Shown here piece by piece: positions 36,129 through 45,310 of a DNA stretch of 64,000 bases. How positions within the stretch are numbered: position 1 is the first letter of the stretch; the number at the start of each line of letters is the position of its first letter. Below the pieces are notes generated by a model. That model made no database searches. It saw only the letters and a list, made by a program, of their open reading frames with translations, and had not been told where the DNA came from. The DNA is from Pseudoduganella umbonata (GTDB lineage Bacteria > Pseudomonadota > Gammaproteobacteria > Burkholderiales > Burkholderiaceae_D): positions 522,440 to 586,439 of the forward strand of contig NZ_JACHXS010000001.1 of the NCBI RefSeq assembly GCF_014192225.1, in the 5' to 3' direction. Both the position numbers and the translations under genes were made by a program.

Positions 36129-36134
36129 TATAAT
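36129..36134 (+). promoter_or_regulatory. Possible -10 box before mshI
   Basis: A perfect TATAAT lies 52 bp before the mshI ATG inside the 137-bp mshQ-mshI gap, which is AT-rich for this genome. No good -35 sits at the right distance. It may mark an internal promoter that splits the MSHA locus into structural and biogenesis halves. Confidence 0.35.
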
Positions 36135-36185
36135 CAAGACTCTGCATGGTTTTCTGCAAGCATCACTCGATATTGGAACAGGCGC

Positions 36186-37151
36186 ATGGCTTTCTGGCAC
36201 AAGGCGAAGAAGAAGGAAGGCTGGCTGGCTGTAAGAGCCGGGGCAGCCGGCGTGACGGCGGCGGTCGTGCGCCGCGCGGCGGCCACAAAAGACCCCGCAG
36301 CAGCGGACTCCAGGCCGGCCGTGCTGGCGGCTGCCCATCATCCTGGCGCGCGCGCCGAGGCGGCAGCCCTGCTGGCCCGGGTCGGCCGGGAACTCGATGC
36401 CGGCGGCCACCGGTGCTCGAGTGTGCTGGTGCCGGGCGAATACCAGCTGCTGGCGCTGGAAGCGCCGAACGTGCCGGCCGCGGAACTGAAGACAGCCGTA
36501 GGCTGGCGGCTGAAGGACATGATCGACTTCCCCGTGCCCGAGGCCACGATTGACGTGCTCGACATCCCGGTCGCCCCGAACGGCCCGGCCCATAACCATC
36601 AGGTCTTCGCGGTGGCGGCGCGCAACGGCATCATCGAGGCACTGCAGAACCTGTACACGGAAGTCAAGATCGACCTGGCAGCGATCGACATTCCCGAGAC
36701 CGCCCAGCGCAACATTTCCGCGCTGCTCGAACCGGAGGGGCGCGGGCTGGCCATGCTGGCGTTCGACGACCACGGCGGGCTGCTGACGGTGACCTTCCGC
36801 GGCGAGCTGTACCTGGCGCGCCGGATGGACATGACGCTGGCCCAGGTCGAAGGACCGCATGAGGCCCGGCAAAACCTGTACGACCGCATCGCCCTGGAAC
36901 TGCAGCGTTCGCTGGACAATTTCGAGCGGCAGTTCCAGTATGTCGCCGTGTCGAAACTGGTCCTGGCTCCGACCGGCAGCGCCGGCCTGCATGACTACCT
37001 GGCAGCCAACCTGTACCTGCCGGTCGACCTGCTCGACCTCGACGCCGTATTCGATCTCGACAAGGTTCCTGAACTGCGCGATGCAGCGCGGCAGGCCCGC
37101 TTTTTCACAGTGCTGGGCGGCGGGCTGCGCGACGAGGACGCGGTGGCATGA
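36186..37151 (+). CDS. mshI: MSHA biogenesis protein MshI (PilM-like)
   Basis: The 321-residue cytoplasmic protein has the actin-like PilM/MshI plan: APNVPAAELKTAVGWRLKDMIDFPV, IDIPETAQRNISALL, GLAMLAFDDHGGLLTVTFRGELYLARRMD and RIALELQRSLDNFERQF. PilM-type proteins link the ATPase side to PilN. The stop overlaps the next gene's ATG. It opens the second half of the MSHA operon. Confidence 0.88.
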   Translation: MAFWHKAKKKEGWLAVRAGAAGVTAAVVRRAAATKDPAAADSRPAVLAAAHHPGARAEAAALLARVGRELDAGGHRCSSVLVPGEYQLLALEAPNVPAAELKTAVGWRLKDMIDFPVPEATIDVLDIPVAPNGPAHNHQVFAVAARNGIIEALQNLYTEVKIDLAAIDIPETAQRNISALLEPEGRGLAMLAFDDHGGLLTVTFRGELYLARRMDMTLAQVEGPHEARQNLYDRIALELQRSLDNFERQFQYVAVSKLVLAPTGSAGLHDYLAANLYLPVDLLDLDAVFDLDKVPELRDAARQARFFTVLGGGLRDEDAVA

Positions 37152-37852
37152 GCCAGCAGATCAACCTGTTCAATCCGCGCTTCCGCAAGGAGAAGCGCTA
37201 CCTCACGGCGCCCGCGCTGGCGATCGTGGTCGGCGTCGCGCTCGCCGGCTCGGTGGCGGCGGCGGTTGCCGCGCATGGCCGCGTGAGCGCGCTGGAAGAC
37301 GAAGCGAGAAGCTTGAAGGAGCAGCTGGCGGAAGCGGAAAGCCGCAAGGCAAGCGTGCTGGCCGGACTGGTACCGCGGCCGAAGGATGCCGCGGTGGAAA
37401 GCGAGTTCGTGCGCGCCGGCGTGGAACAGCGCGCGCTGCGCGGCGTGACCGACATCCTGGAACAGAACCGGGTCGGCGATCCGCGCGGTTACTCGGCATA
37501 TTTCCAGGCGCTGGCGCGCAGCCGCGTCAGCGGCCTGTGGCTGACGGGCGTGGAGGTCAGCGGCCCGAACGCCGACATCGGCCTGCGCGGGCGCGCCTTG
37601 CGCGCCGAACTGCTGCCGGGCTACCTCAATGGCCTGGCGCGCGAGCCGGCGCTGCGCGGCAAGACGTTCGAACACGTCGAGATCGCACGCCCGGGGCAGG
37701 CGGAAGTCCGGCCCGGCCTGCCGGTGCGGCCCGCGCCCGCCGCGGCTGGCAGCCCGGCCGGTGCGGACGACACGCCCGGGACCGCGCCAGCACCGACGCC
37801 GCCGCCATATATCGAATTTACGCTTCAGGCGCGTGCCGGGGAGATGCAATGA
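37148..37852 (+). CDS. PilN-like MSHA assembly protein
   Basis: The 234-residue bitopic protein starts SQQINLFNPRFRKEKRYL, the PilN-type cytoplasmic motif (INLF-P) that docks PilM/MshI, followed by a membrane helix (APALAIVVGVALAGSVAAAVAA), a coiled coil (residues 50-80) and a ferredoxin-like domain (VSGLWLTGVEVSG). It occurs between mshI and mshJ; in some annotations it is counted as a second MshI. ATGA overlaps at both ends. Confidence 0.87.
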   Translation: MSQQINLFNPRFRKEKRYLTAPALAIVVGVALAGSVAAAVAAHGRVSALEDEARSLKEQLAEAESRKASVLAGLVPRPKDAAVESEFVRAGVEQRALRGVTDILEQNRVGDPRGYSAYFQALARSRVSGLWLTGVEVSGPNADIGLRGRALRAELLPGYLNGLAREPALRGKTFEHVEIARPGQAEVRPGLPVRPAPAAAGSPAGADDTPGTAPAPTPPPYIEFTLQARAGEMQ

Positions 37853-38622
37853 AGGCGCTATGGCTGCAATGGGCGGCACGCATCGATGCACTGGCGCCGC
37901 GCGAGCGGGCAATGGCCTGCGTCGCCGCGGTGGCGGTGGTGATCTTCATCGCGTACATGGGTTTCATCGAGCCGTCCGGCGCGCGTGAGCGGACGTTGCG
38001 CGCCGCGATCCAGCAGCAGAAGGCCCAGCTGGCCGGCATCGACGTGGAAATCGCCCAGAAGCAGGCTGCCGCCCAGGCCGATCCGGACGCCGACCTGCGC
38101 AAGCGGCTGGCCGCGGTGCAAAGCGAAAACGGGCAGCTTCGTGCCAGCCTGCGCACTACGCAAACGGCCCTGGTGGCACCGGAACGGATGAGTGTCCTGC
38201 TGCAGCAGATGGTGCAGCAGAACGGCAAGCTGAAGCTGCTGTCGCTGCGCACGCTGGCGCCAGCCGGCACGACGGACGGAAATTTCGGTACGGATTCCGA
38301 AGGCGCGGCGGGCGCCCCGGCGGCGCCGGCTTTGCCGCGCACCGCGCTGTCGACCACGCCGCCCGGTGCGCCGGTCGTCGATGCAATCGCCAGTGAACTG
38401 GGCATAGGCAAGCCGGACAAGCCGCTGCTATACCGCCATGGCGTGCGCATCGTGCTGCAGGGCGCCTATGGCGACATGGTGGCATACATGGCTGCGCTGG
38501 AGCGGCTCCCGTCCCGGCTGTACTGGGACAAGGCGACGCTGGACGCCACCGAACATGACAAGGCGACACTGACCTTGACCTTATTTACACTGAGCCTGGA
38601 CCAACAATGGATCGCCCTGTGA
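37849..38622 (+). CDS. mshJ: MSHA biogenesis protein MshJ (PilO-like)
   Basis: The 257-residue protein has one membrane helix (RAMACVAAVAVVIFIAYMGFI), a coiled coil rich in Gln and Ala, and a periplasmic domain with MSVLLQQMVQQNGKLKLLSLRTL and LQGAYGDMVAYMAALERLP, the GspM/PilO-type ferredoxin-like pattern. It should pair with the PilN-like protein. The ATG overlaps the previous stop as ATGA. Confidence 0.87.
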   Translation: MKALWLQWAARIDALAPRERAMACVAAVAVVIFIAYMGFIEPSGARERTLRAAIQQQKAQLAGIDVEIAQKQAAAQADPDADLRKRLAAVQSENGQLRASLRTTQTALVAPERMSVLLQQMVQQNGKLKLLSLRTLAPAGTTDGNFGTDSEGAAGAPAAPALPRTALSTTPPGAPVVDAIASELGIGKPDKPLLYRHGVRIVLQGAYGDMVAYMAALERLPSRLYWDKATLDATEHDKATLTLTLFTLSLDQQWIAL

Positions 38623-39026
38623 TGAAGTGTTTCCCGACGCGCAGCATGCGACGGACGCTGGCCGCAGCCGGCGCCCTGGCTTTCGCCGTGGCGCTGGCGG
38701 GCGGGGCATGCGCGCAGAGCGCCGATCCGACCCTGCCGCCCCCGGGCCTGGACACGCTGGCCGCCGGTGCCGACGCGCCGCCGCCGGTGCCGGCGGGACC
38801 GGAGCTGCAGTCGATCCTCGTTTCAAACGAACCAGGCGGGCGCCGTATTGCCGTGATTAGTGGCGAAATGGTATGGCAGGGCAGCCGCTTCCAGGGTGCG
38901 GTGGTGGAAAAGGTGGGCAATGACCGCGTAGTGCTGCGCCGCGGCAAGGTACGTGAAACGCTGCGGCTCAATGAGCAGCCTGCACAAGCGGCGGGGACAC
39001 CGGCCCCGTCCGCACGACAAGAATGA
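38622..39026 (+). CDS. mshK: MSHA biogenesis protein MshK
   Basis: The 134-residue exported protein has a signal peptide (AAGALAFAVALAGGACAQ), a proline-rich linker and a small beta domain (LQSILVSNEPGGRRIAVISGEMVWQGSRF) like GspC/PilP family domains that bind the secretin. Start at 38622 gives a TGATG overlap with mshJ; an in-frame ATG at 38607 is the alternative. Confidence 0.85.
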   Translation: MKCFPTRSMRRTLAAAGALAFAVALAGGACAQSADPTLPPPGLDTLAAGADAPPPVPAGPELQSILVSNEPGGRRIAVISGEMVWQGSRFQGAVVEKVGNDRVVLRRGKVRETLRLNEQPAQAAGTPAPSARQE

Positions 39027-40813
39027 CGACAATGAATCGAATCATGCGAATCAAGCACACGAAGCTCACCCTGGCAACGCTTGCCTGCGTGGCGCTGCTG
39101 GGCGCCGGCTGCGACAGCGCCGGCCGCCGCGACACCTACGACACGATCAGCGGCGAGATGCGCAATGCCGCGGCGAAGGCGGCGCAGGGGCAGCACAAGG
39201 CGCCCGACGCGGTCGAGGCGGCACTGCTTCCGCCTGCGCCCGTGCTGGCGGCCACGCTGCCCAAGGCGCGCGCCGTGCTCGACGAGCGGTTCAACGTGGC
39301 GCTGAACAATGTGCCGGCCCAGCAGTTTTTTGTTTCGATCGCCACCGGTACCCGTTACAACATGCTGGTGTCGCCTGAGGTAACGGGCACGCTGTCCGCC
39401 AACCTCAAGGATGTGACGATCTTCGAGGCGCTGGACGCGGTGCGCGAACTGTACGGCTACGACTACAAGGTGGAAGGTAATCGGATTTACATCCGGCCGC
39501 TGACGATGCAAACCCGCATGTTCAAGGTGAATTACCTGACGGGCAGCCGGCGCGGCATTTCGAACGTGCGCGTGTCGTCGACGTCGATCAATACCGTGGG
39601 TACCAACGGCCAGGGCCAGGCCGGACAGGGCGGCCAGGCCAATGCGACGCCGAATCCGTCGCAGACGCAGAACGGCGTGCCGAACGGCGGCCAGTCCGTG
39701 CAGGACGACGCGAGCAACGTCAAGATGACGTCCGAGACCGATTTCTGGGGCGACCTGAGGGCCGCGCTGGAAGCGATCGTCGGCAGCGGCGACGATGGCC
39801 GCAACGTGATCATCACGCCGCAGTCAGGCGTGGTGCTGGTGCGCGCACTGCCGCCGCAGCTGCGCGCCGTGGACGATTACCTGAAGGCGACCCGGCTGGC
39901 CGTGGAACGCCAGGTGATCCTGGAAGCGAAGATCCTCGAAGTGCAGCTGAACAGCGGCTTCCAGACGGGCGTCAACTGGGCGGCCTTCCGCCAGGGCGGC
40001 AACAGCGCCGGCGGCATCGGCCTGATCTCGCCAGGTACCAGCCTGGTGCGCCGCACCGCGAGCGGCGCGGTTGGCCAGAGCACCGGCGACGGCTTCAGTT
40101 CCACGCCGGGCGCCTCGCTGAGCAATGCCGCCGATGCGCTGGGCACGATGTTCGGCCTGGCGATCCAGACGAGCAATTTCTCGGCCATGCTGTCGTTTCT
40201 GGAATCGCAGGGGACGGTGCACGTGCTGTCCAGTCCCCGTATCGCCACGTTGAACAACCAGAAGGCCGTGCTGAAGATCGGTACCGACGAGTTCTACGTG
40301 ACCGGCATCAGCACGACGACCAACTCGACCGTGGGCGGCAACACCGTGACGCCGAACGTGGTGGTTCAGCCGTTCTTTTCCGGCGTGCTGCTGGACGTGA
40401 CGCCGCAGATCGACGACGATGGCCACATCATGCTGCACGTGCACCCGTCAGTCAGCTCCGTCACCACCATCAACAAGACGGTGAGCCTGGGCAGCGCCGG
40501 CTCGCTGAACCTGCCGCTGGCGGCATCGTCCACGTCCGAGATGGACAGCATGGTGCGCGGGCGCAACGGCGAAATCGTCGCCATTGGCGGGCTGATGCGC
40601 CAGGCCACGTCCAGCGACCAGTCGCAACTGCCCGGCGTGGGCAGCGTGCCGGTGCTGGGCTCGCTGTTCCGCAACAAGGACAGCGTCAGCCAGAAGCGTG
40701 AACTGGTGGTGCTGATCAAGCCGACCATCGTCGACGACGCCGGCAGCATGACCGATGAACTGAAGGACACGATGCGCCGCATCGAGCGGCTCGATCCGCA
40801 ACGGGGGCGGTAA
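39023..40813 (+). CDS. mshL: MSHA secretin MshL
   Basis: The 596-residue outer-membrane secretin has a lipobox (LLGAGC), an STN domain (VALNNVPAQQFFVSIATGTRYNMLV), N domains, a Gly/Gln/Asn-rich insert at 190-230, and the secretin core (VHVLSSPRIATLNNQKAVLKIG, SGVLLDVTPQIDDDGHIMLHVHP, LPGVGSVPVLGSLFRNKD). KRELVVLIKPTIV closes the domain as usual. It resembles the leftward secretin in plan but clearly differs in sequence. ATGA overlap with mshK and TAATG with mshM. Confidence 0.95.
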   Translation: MTTMNRIMRIKHTKLTLATLACVALLGAGCDSAGRRDTYDTISGEMRNAAAKAAQGQHKAPDAVEAALLPPAPVLAATLPKARAVLDERFNVALNNVPAQQFFVSIATGTRYNMLVSPEVTGTLSANLKDVTIFEALDAVRELYGYDYKVEGNRIYIRPLTMQTRMFKVNYLTGSRRGISNVRVSSTSINTVGTNGQGQAGQGGQANATPNPSQTQNGVPNGGQSVQDDASNVKMTSETDFWGDLRAALEAIVGSGDDGRNVIITPQSGVVLVRALPPQLRAVDDYLKATRLAVERQVILEAKILEVQLNSGFQTGVNWAAFRQGGNSAGGIGLISPGTSLVRRTASGAVGQSTGDGFSSTPGASLSNAADALGTMFGLAIQTSNFSAMLSFLESQGTVHVLSSPRIATLNNQKAVLKIGTDEFYVTGISTTTNSTVGGNTVTPNVVVQPFFSGVLLDVTPQIDDDGHIMLHVHPSVSSVTTINKTVSLGSAGSLNLPLAASSTSEMDSMVRGRNGEIVAIGGLMRQATSSDQSQLPGVGSVPVLGSLFRNKDSVSQKRELVVLIKPTIVDDAGSMTDELKDTMRRIERLDPQRGR

Positions 40814-41709
40814 TGTACGAAGCCCACTTCGGCCTCGCCGAGCTGCCGTTTTCGATCACGCCGGATACCAGCTTCTTTTTCGGCAGCCCCCACTCGCAGG
40901 AAGGCTTGAACACCTTGCTGGTGGCGGCGCGCAGCGGCGAAGGATTCATCAAGATCACCGGTGAAGTGGGCACCGGCAAGACCCTGTTGTGCCGCAAGTT
41001 CATGGCCACGCTGGGCGAGGAATTCCACACGGCGTATGTGCCCAATCCCTACCTGGAGCCGCGCGCGCTGATGATGGCGCTGGCCGACGAGCTGGAAATC
41101 GCGCTGCCGCGCGACGTCGACCAGCACCAGCTAGTGAAGTCGCTGACATTCCGGCTGCTGGAACTGGCCGCGCGCGGCAAGCATGTGGTGCTGTGCCTGG
41201 ACGAGGCGCAGGCGCTGCCGCTGGAAAGCCTGGAAGCGCTGCGGCTGCTGACCAATCTCGAAACGGAAAAACGCAAGCTGCTGCAGATCGTGCTGTTCGG
41301 CCAGCCGGAACTGAATGCGCACCTGGCCAGCCCCAAGATACGGCAACTGGCGCAGCGCATCACGTTTCACTATCACCTGGGCGCGCTGCGGCGCGACGAC
41401 CTGGATTACTACCTGGCGCACCGGCTGCGCGTCGCCGGCTTCACGGGCGCGCGGCTGTTCAGCGCGGCGGCGGTGCGGCGCCTGTACCGTGCCACCGGCG
41501 GCATTCCGCGGCTGGTCAACATCGTCGCGCACAAGGCGCTGATGCTGGCCTATGGCGAAGGCCGCCACCTGGTGGAAAAGCGCCATGTGGCGCTGGCCGC
41601 CGGCGACACGATCGGCACCCGGCCCGCGCGGAAGATGCGCTGGGCGTGGCTGGCGAGCGCGGCCGCGCTGGCCGCCGCGGGCGGCATTACGCTGGCATTG
41701 ACCCGATGA
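40813..41709 (+). CDS. mshM: MSHA AAA ATPase MshM (ExeA-like)
   Basis: The 298-residue product starts MYEAHFGLAELPFSITPD and carries Walker A GEVGTGKT, Walker B VVLCLDEAQALP, LLTNLETEKRKLLQIVLFGQPEL and a C-terminal membrane segment (MRWAWLASAAALAAAGGITLAL). It is closely similar to the leftward protein at 24598-25554, showing that both clusters come from a common MSHA-type ancestor. Confidence 0.94.
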   Translation: MYEAHFGLAELPFSITPDTSFFFGSPHSQEGLNTLLVAARSGEGFIKITGEVGTGKTLLCRKFMATLGEEFHTAYVPNPYLEPRALMMALADELEIALPRDVDQHQLVKSLTFRLLELAARGKHVVLCLDEAQALPLESLEALRLLTNLETEKRKLLQIVLFGQPELNAHLASPKIRQLAQRITFHYHLGALRRDDLDYYLAHRLRVAGFTGARLFSAAAVRRLYRATGGIPRLVNIVAHKALMLAYGEGRHLVEKRHVALAAGDTIGTRPARKMRWAWLASAAALAAAGGITLALTR

Positions 41710-41733
41710 GCCCTGACTACATGAGCCTGACGG

Positions 41734-42855
41734 ATGAGCTTAATTAACAAGATGCTGCAGGACCTCGATGCGCGCGGTGGCACGGCACGGCCGGCTGCCA
41801 GCGGCGACGTGCGCCCGGTCGCCGCCGGGCGCACGTCGCGCGCCGCGATCGCCGTCGGCGCCGGGGTCGGCGTGCTGATCGCGGCTGCCGGCGCGGGCGG
41901 CTGGTACTGGCTGAACCGGGAACCGGCCGCGCCCGCGCCCGTGGTAGCTGCCGTGCCCGCCATGGCGGCCCCTGCGCCCGCCGTCCCCGCGCCCGTGGTG
42001 CTGGCGCCTGCTGTGCCGACGGCGCCGGCGGAGCCGGTCGCCGCGCTGGCTGCTCCGGTGCCGGAACCGGCTCCACCCGGGGCGCCGCGGCCCCAGCCGG
42101 TGCCAGCGCCGGTAGCGGAAGCATCGCCCCCGCCGCGTGCGGACAGTGCCGCGATTGCCGCCGCGCCGCGGACGACACAAAAGGAACGCCTGGCGCGTCT
42201 GGCGAGCGGAGAACGCGATCGCATCGCCGCAGCCGCATCGTCGGCGCCGGTACGCGCCGCCGGCTCCCAGGCCGGGCAGGGCATCACGCTCACCGCCGGC
42301 CAGCAGGGCGAAAATGCCTACCGCCGTGCGCTGGCCGCGCTGCAGGACGGTCGCGTGACCGAGGGCGTGGCGGCGCTGGAGCAGGCCGTGCAGGCCTGGC
42401 CGCGCCATGAAGCGGCACGCCAGACGCTGGTGGGCCTGCTGATCGAGAACGGCCGCGCCGACGAGGCGATGCGCCATGCGCAGCTGGGCCTGGGCCTGGA
42501 CGCCAACCAGCCGCAACTGGCAATGGTGCTGGCGCGGCTGCAGCTGGAACGGGGCGGCCCGGCGGACCAGACGCTGCTGCGCACGCTGCCGCACGCCGCC
42601 GGCAATGCCGATTACCTCGCTTTCCTGGCCGGCGTGCTGCAAAGGCAGGGCCGGCACCGCGAGGCCGCGCAGCAGTACGAAGCGGCGCTGCGTCTGCGGC
42701 CAAATAACGGCGTGTGGTGGATGGGGCTGGGCATCTCTCAGCAGGCCGAAAACCAGCGCACCAATGCGCGCGAGGCGTTCCAGAAAGCCCGGGAGGCCGG
42801 GCTGTCGCCGGAACTGCAGGCATTCGTCGAGCGGCGGCTGGGGCAGCTGAACTAG
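41734..42855 (+). CDS. mshN: MSHA biogenesis protein MshN (TPR)
   Basis: The 373-residue protein begins MSLINKMLQDLDARGG, the MshN/GspB-like tail, with a membrane helix (AAIAVGAGVGVLIAAAGAGGWYWL), a Pro/Ala linker and C-terminal TPR units (NAYRRALAALQDGRVTEGVAALEQAV, ALRLRPNNGVWWMGLGISQQAE). It is the last gene of the MSHA locus and is followed by a stem-loop with a T-run. Confidence 0.92.
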   Translation: MSLINKMLQDLDARGGTARPAASGDVRPVAAGRTSRAAIAVGAGVGVLIAAAGAGGWYWLNREPAAPAPVVAAVPAMAAPAPAVPAPVVLAPAVPTAPAEPVAALAAPVPEPAPPGAPRPQPVPAPVAEASPPPRADSAAIAAAPRTTQKERLARLASGERDRIAAAASSAPVRAAGSQAGQGITLTAGQQGENAYRRALAALQDGRVTEGVAALEQAVQAWPRHEAARQTLVGLLIENGRADEAMRHAQLGLGLDANQPQLAMVLARLQLERGGPADQTLLRTLPHAAGNADYLAFLAGVLQRQGRHREAAQQYEAALRLRPNNGVWWMGLGISQQAENQRTNAREAFQKAREAGLSPELQAFVERRLGQLN

Positions 42856-42876
42856 GGCAACACCAACAATTCGGGA

Positions 42877-42906
42877 CGGACCGGAACGCCGGACCGCCTG
42901 TTTTTT
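42877..42906 (+). terminator. Probable terminator of the MSHA operon
   Basis: A GC-rich hairpin (arms 42877-42884 and 42889-42896 with one A/A mismatch, loop AACG) is followed after four bases by six T residues, 22 bases after the mshN stop. Confidence 0.6.
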
Positions 42907-42944
42907 CAGGCAACGTCCGATGCGGACGAAGGCAGCAGCGTCCT

Positions 42945-43112
42945 GGTGTCGGACACCGGCATCGGTGTCGGACACTGGTTTGTCGCGTCATGTCGTGGAA
43001 ATGCTACCGAAAACCGGTGTCCGACACCCAAGGGTGTCCGACACCAGCAGCTCCAAAAAATGGGGACGGACCCTGTTTTTGAAGAAATTTCCTCAAAAAC
43101 AGGGTCCGTCCC
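42945..43112. repeat. Palindromic intergenic repeat cluster, copy 2
   Basis: Four near-copies of GGTGTCNGACACC lie at 42945, 42964, 43016 and 43033. The 44 bp at 43003-43046 match 3219-3262 with two mismatches. Next to it stands a perfect 20-bp inverted repeat (43063-43082 with 43093-43112, 10-nt loop) containing GGGACGGACCCTG, which could act as a two-way terminator between mshN and the convergent gene. No transposase gene is present. Confidence 0.88.
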
Positions 43113-43149
43113 TATTTATTCGTTCCTGTTTATTCGCCCCAATTTTTGC

Positions 43150-44043
43150 CTACAGGCTAGCCAGCGGGCCCCACACCTGTTTCATCGACACGGGCAGTTC
43201 GCTGTCGTCGTCGCCCAGCGCGGCGGCGATCGCGCAGCCTTCCTCGCCCACGCGGCGCGGCAGTGGCACCGTGAACGTCCGTCCGGCCGTGTCGCGCAGG
43301 CAGAAGACGACGGGGATGCCGCCGTCGCGATGCGCGACGATGCCCCATTCGCCACTGGCCAGCCGCACCACAGCGCCGGGCGGATAGGCGCCGATTTCTT
43401 CGCGGAACGCGGCCGACAGTTCGGGGTCCGGCGACCCTTCGATGACCCGTGCCAGCGCGTCGTCGGGCAGCAGTGCGCGGCGGTAGTTGCGCGGCGAAAT
43501 GCCGGCGCAGTAGCGGTCGGCCATGCGCAGCAGGTGAGAAGCGGTGCCCAGGTCCGCGGTGGCTTCCGCCGCCGGTGCGTGGTCGAGCAGCAGGCAGGCG
43601 AACCAGTCCGGTTCGGCGCCCCCTGTGCAGCGCAACGCCGCTTCCACGGGCGGCGCACCGTCGTCGGCCCCGTGGCGTCCGGTCGCATGCAATGCCAGCG
43701 CGGCGGACACCAGCGATAGCAGGTACGCCGGCCGCATGTGCAGGCGGCGGCCGACCAGCGCGGCGACGACGGCCGTTTCGATGCTGTGCCGCATGGCATA
43801 GCTGCCGGCGACCTGGTTGCGCAGCACGCAGGCCAGCGCCACGTCGGCGGACAGATCGAGCGCATGCAGCAGATCGCGTGCCGTGGCGCGCAGGTCGGCC
43901 GGATCGCCGTGCGCAGGCGTGTGCCCGATCTGTTCGAGCCGCCGCTGCACCGCGTTCAGCGCGCGCAGCACCGATGGCGGCGTGGCGGGGCGGCTGGCGG
44001 CGTCCGCATCTTGCAGGTCGTGCAGGTGGGGTTGCGGCTGCAT
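43150..44043 (-). CDS. Degenerate HD-GYP-domain protein
   Basis: The 297-residue protein follows the HD-GYP plan: MRHSIETAVVAALVGRRLHM matches the entry helix, LLRMADRYCAGISPRNYRRALLP and YPPGAVVRLASGEWGIVAHR match the C-terminal half of c-di-GMP phosphodiesterases of this class. The metal-binding HD of HDIGK is replaced (ALALHATGRHG), and the later HHE and GYP motifs are missing, so catalysis is unlikely. It may bind c-di-GMP or a partner. It lies next to the MSHA locus, whose ATPase has c-di-GMP motifs, but on the other strand, and five bases after the aminotransferase gene. Confidence 0.7.
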   Translation of the reverse strand: MQPQPHLHDLQDADAASRPATPPSVLRALNAVQRRLEQIGHTPAHGDPADLRATARDLLHALDLSADVALACVLRNQVAGSYAMRHSIETAVVAALVGRRLHMRPAYLLSLVSAALALHATGRHGADDGAPPVEAALRCTGGAEPDWFACLLLDHAPAAEATADLGTASHLLRMADRYCAGISPRNYRRALLPDDALARVIEGSPDPELSAAFREEIGAYPPGAVVRLASGEWGIVAHRDGGIPVVFCLRDTAGRTFTVPLPRRVGEEGCAIAAALGDDDSELPVSMKQVWGPLASL

Positions 44044-44048
44044 GGCCG

Positions 44049-45227
44049 TCACAGGCTTGCCAGGCGTTCGAGCGCCAGCGCCAGCGTTTCGTCGCGCTTG
44101 GCGAAGCAGAAGCGCACGATGCCCGATTCCTTCGGCTGGCGATAGAACGCCGATACGGGAATCGCCGCCACGCCGATGTCGGTTGTCAGCCATTCGGCGA
44201 ACGCGGCTTCCGGCAGCGGGGAGATGGCGCCGTAGCGCACGCACTGGAAATAGGTGCCGTCCGCCGGCAGCAGTTCGAAGCGGCTGCCGGCCAGGCCCGC
44301 ACGGAACAGGTCGCGCTTTCTCTGGTAGAACGCGGGCAGCTCCAGGTACGGCGCCGGGTCGGCCATGTAGGCCGCGATGCCGTGCTGCATCGGCGCGTTC
44401 ACGCTGAACACGTTGTACTGGTGGACCTTGCGGAACTCGGTCATCAGCGGGGCCGGCGCGGCCACGTAGCCGATTTTCCAGCCGGTCGTGTGGTACGTCT
44501 TGCCGAAGCTGGACACGACGAAGCTGCGCGCGGCCAGCACCGGATGGCGGCTGACCGATGCGTGCGGCTGGCCGTCGTAGACCATGTGTTCGTAGACTTC
44601 GTCGGACAGCACCAGGATCTGCGTGCCGCCGACGATGGCGGCCAGCGCTTCCAGGTCGGCCTCGCGCAGCACGCTGCCGGTGGGATTGTGCGGGCTGTTG
44701 ACGACGATCAGGCGCGTCCTCGGCGACACCGCGGCGGCGATGCGTTCCCACGGCACGCGGTAGCCGGCATCGTCGAGCACCATCTGCACCGGCACCACGA
44801 CGCCGCCGGCCAGTTCGACCGCCGGCATGTAGCTGTCGTAGGCGGGTTCGATGACGATCACTTCGTCGCCCGGGTGCACGACGGCCAGCAGCGCCGTCGT
44901 CAGCGCCTGCGTGGCGCCCGCGGTGACGGTGATTTCGGCGTCCGCGTCATAGGCATGGCCGTACAGGGCACCGATCTTGTCCGCGATCGCGCGGCGCAGC
45001 GCCGGCGTGCCCGTCATCGGCGGATACTGGTTGTGGCCCGCCCGCATCGCCTCGGCGACCAGGTCGACCAGCCGCGCATCGCAGGCGAAATCGGGAAAGC
45101 CCTGGCCGAGGTTGACGGCGCCGTGCTGCGCCGCCAGCGCCGACATGCGCGTGAAGATGGTGGTGCCGACGGCGGGCAGGCGGGTGGTCAGGGACGGCGT
45201 GACGGCATGCGGGATCGGACTGTTCAT
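44049..45227 (-). CDS. PLP-dependent aminotransferase, methionine aminotransferase (YbdL) type
   Basis: The 392-residue fold-type I aminotransferase shows NLGQGFPDFACD, YPPMTGTPALRRAIADK, VNSPHNPTGSVL and the PLP lysine in SSFGKTYHTTGWKIGYVAAP. This set matches YbdL-type enzymes, which act on methionine and other 2-oxo acid pairs; kynurenine aminotransferase-like activity cannot be excluded. Start at 45227 (MNSPIPHA); an ATG at 45242 adds five residues. It precedes the HD-GYP-like gene in a likely two-gene unit. Confidence 0.85.
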   Translation of the reverse strand: MNSPIPHAVTPSLTTRLPAVGTTIFTRMSALAAQHGAVNLGQGFPDFACDARLVDLVAEAMRAGHNQYPPMTGTPALRRAIADKIGALYGHAYDADAEITVTAGATQALTTALLAVVHPGDEVIVIEPAYDSYMPAVELAGGVVVPVQMVLDDAGYRVPWERIAAAVSPRTRLIVVNSPHNPTGSVLREADLEALAAIVGGTQILVLSDEVYEHMVYDGQPHASVSRHPVLAARSFVVSSFGKTYHTTGWKIGYVAAPAPLMTEFRKVHQYNVFSVNAPMQHGIAAYMADPAPYLELPAFYQRKRDLFRAGLAGSRFELLPADGTYFQCVRYGAISPLPEAAFAEWLTTDIGVAAIPVSAFYRQPKESGIVRFCFAKRDETLALALERLASL

Positions 45228-45310
45228 CGAGGGCTCGTGCATCGGGACGCGTGGTTGGTCGGGAGCATTGGCCGGCAGAGGATCACGGCTTGCGGCTCAT
45301 GGGCTGAAGA

